Shown here in pieces: positions 33,494 to 41,188 of a DNA stretch of 64,000 nt. Within the stretch, counting starts at the first letter, position 1; every line of letters starts with the position of its first letter. The stretch lies in the NCBI GenBank assembly GCA_944323685.1, contig CALUTJ010000002.1, forward strand, positions 89,740-153,739, written 5' to 3'. A model generated the notes under the pieces. The model saw only the letters and a list, made by a program, of their open reading frames with translations, was not told where the DNA came from and searched no databases. The position numbers were made by a program, and so were the translations under genes. Source of the DNA: Candidatus Gastranaerophilales bacterium. GTDB taxonomy: Bacteria; Cyanobacteriota; Vampirovibrionia; Gastranaerophilales; Gastranaerophilaceae.

Positions 33494-36004
33494 ATGTCGG
33501 CAAAAAATTTCGACTACGAAGGGTTTACAAAAAACATAGTGGAACAGGTCAAAGACTTGATTCCGAAAAATTTTAATGAATCACAAAAACAATATGTAGA
33601 AGATACGGTTTACAAATACACATACACAGCCGGAGAATTTTTAAGCGAAAGTGATATAAGCAATTCCATAACGATATCTCAAGCATCTACAGCAGCCGGA
33701 GTTCTTGCTCAAACAATTTTTCACAAAGTATGTGAGCTTATATCTACTGCCACGCCAAAAGAAAATTGGGATAAAACCCTGCAAAATGTTGCTTTTGTCA
33801 GTTTTGAAGTTATTAAAAACGGTATCTTAAAAGATTTGCCGGCGGACGAGCTCTTTGCACAAATAGAAGAAGCAATAAAAAATCCCGAACAGTATACTAA
33901 TTTCAGTGATTATGAAATAGAAGACTGTTATATGACTGTTGAAGAAGCCCTGAAAGAGCTGGAAAATTTAACACAAAAAATCAAAGATGAACCTGATAAC
34001 ACAGGGCTTTATCACAAAAAGACAGAAATTTTACAATATCTGGCAACAGAACAGCCGGAAGATTATACAAAATACAGCGAAAATATTTTGCAAATGTATG
34101 AAAAATTAATTGAGCTTGAGCCTGCTGAAAAGTTTAATTATTTAATAATAATGGCAAATATACTAGTTTCGCTTCAAAAAAACGACAAGGCAATTGAGAT
34201 TGCGACAACGCTGCTTGAAGAAACCGAAGATATAAACGAAAAAATATCTCTGCTTTCGTTCAGAGCAGACTGTTACGAAGATATTCAAAACTACGAAGCA
34301 GCGCTGGCTGACTGCGATGAGATACTTAACATTCAGGAAACCGCGCTCTTTTTGGCAACACGGGCAAAATACCTGCAATTTTTGAATAAATTTGATAATG
34401 CCATAGAAGATTTGCAAAAAGCAATTGAGCTTGATGCAAACAATCCGTATCTTTTCGAGGAGATGGCAAAGTGCTGTACCGCAAAAGGGGATTACAACAG
34501 CGCCTTAATAAATTACGAAAAAATTTTGCAGAACAATCCTTCCGATATTGTTATCGGCTCTGCCGCCGAATGCTGCGAAAAGCTGGGGAAATTAGATAAA
34601 GCTATCGGGCTTTATGATAGAGCAATCAACGACAAACCTTTTGATTTGGATTTACAGGCAGAAAGAGGAGTATTGTATTTTAAAGACGGGCAATACGAAA
34701 AATTTCTGAATGATTTTGAAAATATTTTAGGAAAAGAACCGGCACACTCTTGCGCTCAGATATTTTTTGACACAAAAACACTGTCGATAAAATATGTTTT
34801 AACAGACATAATTGAAGCTTTAAAAACTAATACCGCGCATACACAATTGCTGGCCTTCTTTTTAAAAGAATACTCCGCAATAAATTATCATATAGAAAAT
34901 TATAAAAAATCGCTGCAATACTGCGATGAGGCGCTGGAGCTGCAAAAAGATTACGAAAGCGCATACACCCAGAAAGTACTTACGCTGATTGAATTAAAAG
35001 AAACTCAAAAAGCAAAAAAACTCTCTGATGAAAGGTATTTGTTTATTTTGAACAATCCCGAGAAATTAACTTTGAAAGAAAAATTTGAAAGTTTTTGTTC
35101 ACGGGTTCAATGCCTGTATGCTATCGGGGATAGGGATTCGGCAATACTGCTTTTTTCAAAAACGGTTCAAGAGTTCGAGGTTGAAGAATCAATAATATAT
35201 CTGAGCATATCTAACTTAATCAATAAATTCAAAAAATCCGATAAAGATTTTGCCATGAGATTGGAATCAATATTCAAAGACAAATTGAAACCTGAAAGCA
35301 TATTGACGGACTTGAACCAAAAAATTGAAGAAAATCCGAAGGACGCTGATATTTACGCACGCAGGGCAGATTTTTATTCCTCATATGATGGAAATTACAA
35401 CTATAGTGCAGCGATAAAAGATTATACAAGAGCTATTGAAATAAAACCGGATAACGCAGATTATTACGCACACAGAAGTTCTTGTTACAAACTTTTGGAT
35501 AAATATGATGAAGCGCTGGAAGATATAAATAAAGCAATTGAGCTTGGACCAGATAATATTGACTATTACGAAAAAAGAGGCGAAATATATTACTGTTATC
35601 AGGAGGCAAGCCTCAAACAAAAGGCTATCGCGGATTATAAAAAAGTACTTGAAAGCACAAAGAAGTGTTCATTAGCAGCTTCGTACCAATATTTGATAGC
35701 AGAAATTTATGAATACCTTAAAGACTATAAAAATGCCTTAATTTACTACGAACAAAGTGCAAACAATGACAACTTTCAAAAACTCTCTGCATATTCTTCT
35801 GCGGCACAGTGCTGTCACAAAGCAAAACAATATTCTAAAGCCTGTGATTATTGTGAAAAAGCCCTTAAAACAGCAACAGACACAAATATGCTGATTCTTG
35901 TTGAAGAAGAATTGTTCAAAATATTACAAGAAATTGCGCAACAATCACCAGAGTTAAAAGCCAGAACATCTGAACTTTTAAACAAATATGAAACAACAGA
36001 TTAA
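33494..36004 (+). CDS. Large TPR repeat protein
   Basis: An 836-residue protein with an N-terminal helical domain of about 150 residues without repeats, then about 15 or more TPR units in at least two arrays (for example YEAALADCDEILNIQE, FDNAIEDLQKAIELDANNPYLFEEMAKC, YDEALEDINKAIELGPDNIDYYEKRGEIYY). Near 545-610 a less regular stretch divides the arrays. It has no signal peptide. AAAGGTGG precedes the ATG. A terminator follows. It is probably a cytoplasmic scaffold; the partner is unknown. Confidence 0.88.
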   Translation: MSAKNFDYEGFTKNIVEQVKDLIPKNFNESQKQYVEDTVYKYTYTAGEFLSESDISNSITISQASTAAGVLAQTIFHKVCELISTATPKENWDKTLQNVAFVSFEVIKNGILKDLPADELFAQIEEAIKNPEQYTNFSDYEIEDCYMTVEEALKELENLTQKIKDEPDNTGLYHKKTEILQYLATEQPEDYTKYSENILQMYEKLIELEPAEKFNYLIIMANILVSLQKNDKAIEIATTLLEETEDINEKISLLSFRADCYEDIQNYEAALADCDEILNIQETALFLATRAKYLQFLNKFDNAIEDLQKAIELDANNPYLFEEMAKCCTAKGDYNSALINYEKILQNNPSDIVIGSAAECCEKLGKLDKAIGLYDRAINDKPFDLDLQAERGVLYFKDGQYEKFLNDFENILGKEPAHSCAQIFFDTKTLSIKYVLTDIIEALKTNTAHTQLLAFFLKEYSAINYHIENYKKSLQYCDEALELQKDYESAYTQKVLTLIELKETQKAKKLSDERYLFILNNPEKLTLKEKFESFCSRVQCLYAIGDRDSAILLFSKTVQEFEVEESIIYLSISNLINKFKKSDKDFAMRLESIFKDKLKPESILTDLNQKIEENPKDADIYARRADFYSSYDGNYNYSAAIKDYTRAIEIKPDNADYYAHRSSCYKLLDKYDEALEDINKAIELGPDNIDYYEKRGEIYYCYQEASLKQKAIADYKKVLESTKKCSLAASYQYLIAEIYEYLKDYKNALIYYEQSANNDNFQKLSAYSSAAQCCHKAKQYSKACDYCEKALKTATDTNMLILVEEELFKILQEIAQQSPELKARTSELLNKYETTD

Positions 36005-36059
36005 ACAACAGCGTTGTTATCCGATTTCTAAAATGTCGCTACATTAAATATTTACAACA

Positions 36060-36083
36060 AAAAGACCCTTTTAAGGGTCTTTT
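36060..36083 (+). terminator. Terminator after the large TPR gene
   Basis: Arms AAAAGACCCTT and AAGGGTCTTTT around two bases. The stem is palindromic, so it could also end the tRNA transcript coming from the - strand. Confidence 0.8.
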
Positions 36084-36093
36084 GTAATTAATA

Positions 36094-36164
36094 GGCGGCA
36101 CCCAGATTCGAACTGGGGGATAAAGGCTTTGCAGGCCTCTGCCTTACCACTTGGCCATGCCGCC
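36094..36164 (-). tRNA. tRNA-Cys (GCA)
   Basis: A 71-base cloverleaf: acceptor GGCGGCA with TGCCGCC, anticodon loop with GCA flanked by GGCCT/AGGCC-type pairs, and T-arm GTTCGAATC. CCA is not encoded. It is the last gene of a Pro-Gly-Cys tRNA cluster read on the - strand. Confidence 0.93.
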
Positions 36165-36270
36165 ATCTATTCATATTTTAAATTATAACCTAAATATTTT
36201 TTTATATCAGATGTTAAATTGTGAGATTGGAGTTTAGAGTCCTGTTTTGTTTTTTTAGTTTTGGACTTTA

Positions 36271-36485
36271 AACGTCCGATAATTATAATGGAGCGGAAGA
36301 CGGGAAATACTCGCACGACATTCTAGAAATCTTCGATTTCGTAGAATGACGGGTGCCGGCAATTTGCGTAAGCAAATTGAACGGTAAACCGTAGTTGTCG
36401 CAAACTTGTTTGCGTACAAATACGTGGTGAGAGTCCCGCTTTACATTTTCAACGTCCGATAATTATAATGGAGCGGAAGACGGGA
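36271..36485 (-). repeat. Direct repeat duplicating the tRNA-Gly 3' end, 180-bp period
   Basis: An identical 35-base block occurs at 36271-36305 and 36451-36485. It contains the last 13 bases of tRNA-Gly plus 22 bases of its 3' flank. The 145 bases between hold several hairpins, such as CAATTTGC/GCAAATTG (near 36360-36379) and CATTCTAGAAATC with GATTTCGTAGAATG. This accounts for most of the gap between tRNA-Cys and tRNA-Gly. Confidence 0.85.
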
Positions 36486-36543
36486 CTCGAACCCGCAGCA
36501 GCCTGCTTGGAAGGCAGGTACTCTACCATTGAGTTACTTCCGC
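36473..36543 (-). tRNA. tRNA-Gly (TCC)
   Basis: A 71-base cloverleaf: acceptor GCGGAAG with CTTCCGC, anticodon stem CCTGC/GCAGG around the anticodon TCC, and T-arm GGTTCGAGTCC. It is flanked on the 5' side by three tandem units that repeat its own 5' end, and on the 3' side by a copy of its 3' end. Confidence 0.93.
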
Positions 36544-36844
36544 ATTGTTTTTTTGAGTTTTGCGTCCCTGCCTTCCTTTTTATTAAGGCAGGTAGTAAAT
36601 CTGTTCTCGAGAGCTCTGCTCTCTTAGCATTGAGTTACTTCCGCATTGTTTTTTTTGAGTTTTGCGTCCCTGCCTTCCTTTTTATTAGGCAGGTAGTAAT
36701 CTGTACTCGAGAGCTCCGCTCTCTTAGCATTGAGTTACTTCCGCATTGTTTTTTTGAGTTTTGCGTCCCTGCCTTCCTTTTTATTAAGGCAGGTAGTAAT
36801 CTGTACTCGAGAGCTCCGCTCTCTTAGCATTGAGTTACTTCCGC
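36544..36844 (-). repeat. Three tandem 100-bp units carrying the 5' end of tRNA-Gly
   Basis: Units 36544-36644 (101 bp), 36645-36744 (100 bp) and 36745-36844 (100 bp) are nearly identical. Read on the tRNA strand each begins with the first 17 bases of tRNA-Gly (GCGGAAGTAACTCAATG). Next comes a hairpin GAGAGC-GGA-GCTCTC, then TACCTGCCTT as in the anticodon arm, then a second hairpin CTGCCTT/AAGGCAG. They lie between tRNA-Pro and tRNA-Gly and would be part of the precursor transcript. A long + strand frame through them is an artefact of the repetition. Confidence 0.9.
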
Positions 36845-36867
36845 ATTTAACATACCCGTTATAATTT

Positions 36868-36940
36868 CGGGATGACAGGATTCGAACCTGCGACCCCCTC
36901 GTCCCAAGCGAGGTGCGCTACCAAGCTGCGCTACATCCCG
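36868..36940 (-). tRNA. tRNA-Pro (TGG)
   Basis: A 73-base cloverleaf: acceptor CGGGATG with CATCCCG, anticodon stem CCTCG/CGAGG around TGG, and T-arm GGTTCGAATCC. It is the first gene of the Pro-Gly-Cys cluster. No clean promoter was recognised upstream (36941-37087). Confidence 0.93.
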
Positions 36941-37087
36941 TTTCACTCTGCATACAGTTAACGCAAAATTCGGGTTTATTTCTCAAAATAACTATTATTT
37001 ATTTTTCAATGTTCAAAACTGTCTGAAAAAAACAGTACTTAAAGTTTATCAGCAACATATATACCAGTCAAGTTATTGGCATTGTCC

Positions 37088-37495
37088 CTACATTTTTCTT
37101 GTAACTTTGATTATATGCCAGCCGAATCTTGTTAGTACAGGCTCCGAAATTCCGCCAATCGGGGTCGAAAAAGCTGCATTTTCAAACTCCGGCACCATCT
37201 GGCCTCTGTTAAAATAGCCCAAATCTCCGCCTTTGTCTTTGGAAGGACATAGCGAATACTCTCTCGCCAGTGTGTCAAAATCCGCACCGTTATCAAGAAG
37301 TTTTTTTATTTCAACTGCTTCTTCTTTTGTTTTTACAAGAATATGTTTTGCTCTTACGGTTCTATACGCCTTGTGAGGAACCTCCTCTTCTTCGTAGGCA
37401 CCTGTTTGATTCGCTGTATAATTTATAACAGGAATTGACAAAACACCTGCAAAAAGGCTTATACACAAAAGCTTTATTAACAATGATTTTTTCAT
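37088..37495 (-). CDS. Parvulin-type peptidyl-prolyl isomerase, exported
   Basis: A 135-residue protein with an N-terminal signal or anchor (KKSLLIKLLCISLFAGVLSIPV) followed by a single parvulin (rotamase) domain from about residue 45: AKHILVKTKEEA, GADFDTLAREYSLCPS, GGDLGYFNRGQMVPEFENAAF and the final GWHIIKV. It is likely a periplasmic or membrane-bound foldase. It is much shorter than PrsA or SurA, so it lacks the chaperone domains. It stands alone, downstream of manC on the same strand by about 80 bases. Confidence 0.88.
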   Translation of the reverse strand: MKKSLLIKLLCISLFAGVLSIPVINYTANQTGAYEEEEVPHKAYRTVRAKHILVKTKEEAVEIKKLLDNGADFDTLAREYSLCPSKDKGGDLGYFNRGQMVPEFENAAFSTPIGGISEPVLTRFGWHIIKVTRKM

Positions 37496-37574
37496 CGCTT
37501 AAACTCTCCGTTCAATTCATTGTTCAAATTTTAAATAAAAAATCTAATTTATACAATCGTCAATCAAGGCTATT

Positions 37575-38966
37575 TTAAACTCTTCCGTAAGCGTCTTCGT
37601 ATCTTATGATATCATCTTCCGAAATGTAATCACCTTTTTGCACTTCTATAATTCTTAACTCTTTGTCATACGGGTTTTGCAGAGAATGTATTGCTTTTAG
37701 AGGAATATCTATGCTCTGTCCCGCTTCCAGATTATAGTTTTTTCCGTCTAAAACAACAAGCGCTCTCCCTTCAAGAACAACCCAGTGTTCCGAACGATGG
37801 TTGTGAGACTGAATAGACAGCTTTTGTTTGGGCGAAACACTGATTATCTTTGTCAAATATCCTTCCCCATCCGCAAGACAGGTATAATACCCCCATGGGC
37901 GAAACACGGTTTTGTGAACGGTTTTTACGCTTAAGTTGTCTGCATTGAGCCTGTCATACAATTTTTTCACGTCTTGAGATTCTTCTTTTTTACAGGCCAT
38001 AACGGCATCTTCCGTTTCAACAAGTATAATATCTTCAAGCCCTGATACGGCCACAAGTTTTTTAGCGCTGTATATCAGCGAATTTTTCACGTTATCGGCT
38101 ATAACATTGCCCTCTATAACGTTGCCCTGTTTATCTTTTTCTTTTACATCATAAAGCGATTTCCAGCTTCCAAGATCATTCCAGTCAGACTCAAGCACAA
38201 CCATTGCTGTCTTGTCAGATTTTTCCATAACAGCATAGTCAATAGAAATATCCGGCATTTTTTCATAAATACCGTATGGAATTGATAATGTATCCGAATA
38301 ATCCAGTTCTTTTACATTTTCTGATATTTCAGGTGCATAAAGCCCGAGTTCGCGTTTCCAAACCTGAGCTTTTGCGCAGAACATTCCGCTATTCCAATAA
38401 TAACAGCCATCTTCAACATATTTTTTTGCTGTTGTAGCGTCCGGTTTTTCAACAAATTTTTCAACCTTATACCCGTTTTCAAAACTGTTTGCGGTTTTTA
38501 TATAGCCGTAACCGGTTTCAGGATATAGCGGTTTGATTCCAAACGTTACAAGATACCCTTCTCTTGCGGCTTTTTGTGCAGTTTTTACCGTGTTTTCAAA
38601 CGCTTTAATATCTTTTATCAAGTGGTCGGAAGGCAATACAAGGATTTCCTCATCAGAACCGTTGGCTGCGCGGCTTATATATTCAACGGCACATGCTATT
38701 GCAGGGGCTGTATTTTTCCCCATAGGTTCGGCAATAACTTTTCCCTTTGATTCTATTTGTCGTAACTGAAACTTTACGTCATTAGCATGTTTTATATTGG
38801 TTATGCAAATTATTTTGTCATCTTCAATGATATTTTGAAGCCTTTTTACTGTACTTTGCAAAAGGCTGTTGTTCCCCTGTATGGCAATGAGCTGTTTCGG
38901 GTATAAATCTCTGCTCAACGGCCAGAGTCTGCTTCCCGAACCACCTGCAAGAATAATAGCGTACAT
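37575..38966 (-). CDS. manC: Mannose-1-phosphate guanylyltransferase/mannose-6-phosphate isomerase
   Basis: A bifunctional enzyme making GDP-mannose for surface polysaccharide. The 463 residues have the nucleotidyltransferase signature at the N-terminus (AIILAGGSGSRLWPLSRDLYPKQ), the FVEKPDATTAKKYV and WNSGMF motifs, and a C-terminal cupin (type II isomerase) domain, about 345-460, with PWGYYTCL, LSIQSHNHRSEHWVVLEGRALV and the closing IIEVQKGDYISEDDIIRYEDAYGR. The length matches the ManC/AlgA fusion form. No glycosyltransferases are adjacent. Confidence 0.93.
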   Translation of the reverse strand: MYAIILAGGSGSRLWPLSRDLYPKQLIAIQGNNSLLQSTVKRLQNIIEDDKIICITNIKHANDVKFQLRQIESKGKVIAEPMGKNTAPAIACAVEYISRAANGSDEEILVLPSDHLIKDIKAFENTVKTAQKAAREGYLVTFGIKPLYPETGYGYIKTANSFENGYKVEKFVEKPDATTAKKYVEDGCYYWNSGMFCAKAQVWKRELGLYAPEISENVKELDYSDTLSIPYGIYEKMPDISIDYAVMEKSDKTAMVVLESDWNDLGSWKSLYDVKEKDKQGNVIEGNVIADNVKNSLIYSAKKLVAVSGLEDIILVETEDAVMACKKEESQDVKKLYDRLNADNLSVKTVHKTVFRPWGYYTCLADGEGYLTKIISVSPKQKLSIQSHNHRSEHWVVLEGRALVVLDGKNYNLEAGQSIDIPLKAIHSLQNPYDKELRIIEVQKGDYISEDDIIRYEDAYGRV

Positions 38967-39028
38967 GTTCTGCTCCTCAAAGTAATCTTTAAAATAAGTT
39001 TACTTTAATAACCCGTCCAATTCAATAT

Positions 39029-39862
39029 TTATATTTTAAAAGAACTAAAAGTATTTGACTTTGGCATCGGATAACGCAAAGCCTGTATATAAGTCTTTGA
39101 AGCGACAGGAGTTTGCAACGCAGGTTTTTCATTTTGCGCAATTCTGGCGTTTCTTCTCATAAGTCTTCTTTGAGAATAGTTCGCCATGATATTTCTGGCG
39201 ATAGGAGTGATAATGTTGCACGCAAGAATAGAAGCCCCCACTGCGGCAATAACGCCAACCCCGTTTTTGTAAGCGTTAAAATTGCGTTGCACATCTTCCA
39301 CAAGATCTATTTGCTGCTCCAGCGTTCTACCGTTCGCCAGTTTTTCAAACGCAGCTTTAAAATCCTGCCCCATTGTAAAGTTTTCGGGAATATTTTTACC
39401 CTTAAGATAGTTCAAGGTACCGTTAAGAAAGGTACTCATATTTTGACGTTGTTTTTTTACGGTGCTGATGCCGTTACTGCGAAAAGTTTCCGCAAATCCT
39501 TTTATAAACTCCAAATTAGAGCGAGAATCCGGCTTCATCATATTTAAAAAGTCACTGGATTTTTTTGTCATGTACTGAATATTTTCAGACATATAATCGC
39601 CGATATTTTTAATAATCTGGCAGATTGAATAATACAACCCGACGTTAATAACGCCGTCAGCTATTTCTTGCGGAATAAGGAAACGTTTTTCTTTTTTATC
39701 TATATCCTTGTTGCGTGCAAGCATAAGAATCTGCGCCAAGGCAGACAAAACCCAGCCCGCAGCGCCGAGGTGGATAAGTGCAATACCGACATCATCGGCG
39801 TATTTACCGTTCCAAACTTTATTGGCAAGACTTTCGAATATATTTCCCTTAAGCAGCGGCAT
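39029..39862 (-). CDS. Hypothetical membrane protein, second of a pair
   Basis: About 277 residues with hydrophobic segments near IALIHLGAAGWVLSALAQILM and GVINVGLYYSICQI at the N-terminal side and GVGVIAAVGASILACNIITPI towards the end, with an amphipathic helical middle. The C-terminus is basic. The family was not recognised. The start is taken at the second Met (MPLLKG), which gives a 14-base overlap with the preceding gene; the first Met would overlap by 23. The overlap indicates that the two proteins are made together. Confidence 0.6.
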   Translation of the reverse strand: MPLLKGNIFESLANKVWNGKYADDVGIALIHLGAAGWVLSALAQILMLARNKDIDKKEKRFLIPQEIADGVINVGLYYSICQIIKNIGDYMSENIQYMTKKSSDFLNMMKPDSRSNLEFIKGFAETFRSNGISTVKKQRQNMSTFLNGTLNYLKGKNIPENFTMGQDFKAAFEKLANGRTLEQQIDLVEDVQRNFNAYKNGVGVIAAVGASILACNIITPIARNIMANYSQRRLMRRNARIAQNEKPALQTPVASKTYIQALRYPMPKSNTFSSFKI

Positions 39863-40418
39863 TTTCTTCAACCTCCGTTGGTTGTAAAGCTATTCTGTCT
39901 TGTTCAATACGATTTTTGACCCTTTTAGTCAAAGCTTTTGTAATAACTTTGGTTAACGGTGCATCAATTAAGAAATTAGTGAAAACCATTACCCCTGTGG
40001 CGAAAAATGTTCCGATTGTTTTTATCGAATTGTTGTATTTGTTGAGAAAATCTTCTTTTTTTATTTTTACCTTGCTACAGTCAAACTCAGGCAAAAGTAC
40101 ATCATATTTAGACTTGCGCTTAATTTCTTCAAGATATTTCGGGCCTTCTTTTAATACGTATCTTGAAAATCTTTTTGCAATAAATATAGTAGCGTAGCGA
40201 ACACCGACCCCGACAACAGTACCGGCAATAATTTTTCCTATTGTTCTTGCAACGGAAACAGCTCTCGTATCCTCATCCGCAGAGCGGTTGTTCATGTCAA
40301 TAAAAGGCTGTGTAGCAAGAGCCGTAGCACCCTGAATAAACCGCTGCTCCGGTGAATTAATATATTTACCGACGGCTCTTACGACCTTTTCGGCTCTGTT
40401 ACTAATGACAATCGACAT
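39849..40418 (-). CDS. Hypothetical membrane protein, first of a pair
   Basis: A 189-residue protein with two hydrophobic segments (TIGKIIAGTVVGVGVRYATIFIA and IGTFFATGVMVFTNFLI), separated by a basic loop, and an acidic tail. The family was not recognised. It overlaps the following membrane-protein gene, and the two share a similar layout (helix pair, then charged tail), so they may form one complex. The crcB gene is 77 bases upstream on the same strand. Confidence 0.6.
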   Translation of the reverse strand: MSIVISNRAEKVVRAVGKYINSPEQRFIQGATALATQPFIDMNNRSADEDTRAVSVARTIGKIIAGTVVGVGVRYATIFIAKRFSRYVLKEGPKYLEEIKRKSKYDVLLPEFDCSKVKIKKEDFLNKYNNSIKTIGTFFATGVMVFTNFLIDAPLTKVITKALTKRVKNRIEQDRIALQPTEVEENAAA

Positions 40419-40494
40419 TTCACTTTTCCGCTACAACTGTTTATATAAAACATAAACCGAGTTTTTTTTGCTAGTGTGTTTACAAAAATTTATT

Positions 40495-40869
40495 TTATTT
40501 TGCCAGTGTAAAACCGCCATACGTAGCAGTCAAACCAAAAATCAGGCTTGCTGCAATGTATAACAATGCCTGAAAAATTTTTCCGTCTTTAATAAAACAG
40601 AAAGCTTCACAGCTAAAAGTACTGAAGGTAGTCAACCCGCCTAAAAATCCTACAGTCAAAAACAATTTTAATGCGGGGGAAATCAATTCTGCTTTTTGCA
40701 TCGATATTCCAAATATGTAACCGATTAAAAAGCAGCCGATTACATTTGCACAAAAAGTACCTGCAAACATATAAGCCGTGCCGGCAAACTTAACGACAAG
40801 TTGTGTTATTAAATATCTGCATACAGCACCGATTCCGCCGCCTGTAAAAATTGCAAGTAAGTTTATCAT
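40495..40869 (-). CDS. crcB: Fluoride exporter (CrcB/Fluc)
   Basis: A 124-residue, four-helix membrane protein that acts as a dual-topology fluoride channel. The conserved GGGIGAVCRYL start, GTFCANVIGCFLIGYIFG and the GFLGGLTTFSTFSCE motif are all present. The ATG at 40869 follows AAGGAATA and gives the normal length. A longer frame starting at 40974 would run into a 177-bp element and is rejected. No fluoride riboswitch is recognised upstream; the repeat copy occupies that place. Confidence 0.93.
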   Translation of the reverse strand: MINLLAIFTGGGIGAVCRYLITQLVVKFAGTAYMFAGTFCANVIGCFLIGYIFGISMQKAELISPALKLFLTVGFLGGLTTFSTFSCEAFCFIKDGKIFQALLYIAASLIFGLTATYGGFTLAK

Positions 40870-40912
40870 AGGGTATTCCTTCTCCCAATATTTTAATATA
40901 AATAAAGTACAT

Positions 40913-41035
40913 TGTCCGAGAAAAATTCGTGATAAGGAGCAAAGCGATGTGAACGAATTTTTGGAGTGTCCCATTAAAAATGGTTAGCAGTGACGGCTTG
41001 AAGGCTCGAGGCGGCAACTGCGACACCTGATTAGA
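40913..41035 (+). repeat. 177-bp interspersed element, copy 7, internally deleted
   Basis: A 123-base copy. Both ends are intact but the middle third, including the GTGAAGCC/GGCTTCAC hairpin, is missing and replaced by about ten bases. It lies between divergent crcB and the autotransporter gene, the only copy that does not follow a co-directional gene. Confidence 0.88.
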
Positions 41036-41188
41036 TGTAAATAACGAACCCCCTGTTTATAGTTTACTTATAGGATGATTTTGAATTTATTTTGTAACAA
41101 AATATTAAATATGCCCCTAAAAAATGTTTAGAAAAAGATAAAAATGGGAATTATAAGTATAGAGGCAAATAAATATGAGGTTAAGACT

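Noticed and set aside
36468..36827. A 119-codon + strand frame through the tRNA-Gly gene
   Set aside because: It is antisense to a tRNA and to the 100-bp tandem units; the frame stays open because the repeat has a favourable length. Not a gene.
36544..36844. CRISPR array
   Set aside because: The 100-bp units are repeated as a whole with no variable spacers, and they match the adjacent tRNA. No cas genes are present.
40870..40974. N-terminal extension of crcB
   Set aside because: The extra residues come from the repeat element and a better ribosome site precedes the internal ATG at 40869.
40870..41035. Fluoride riboswitch upstream of crcB
   Set aside because: The conserved riboswitch core was not found; the region is filled by a deleted 177-bp element.
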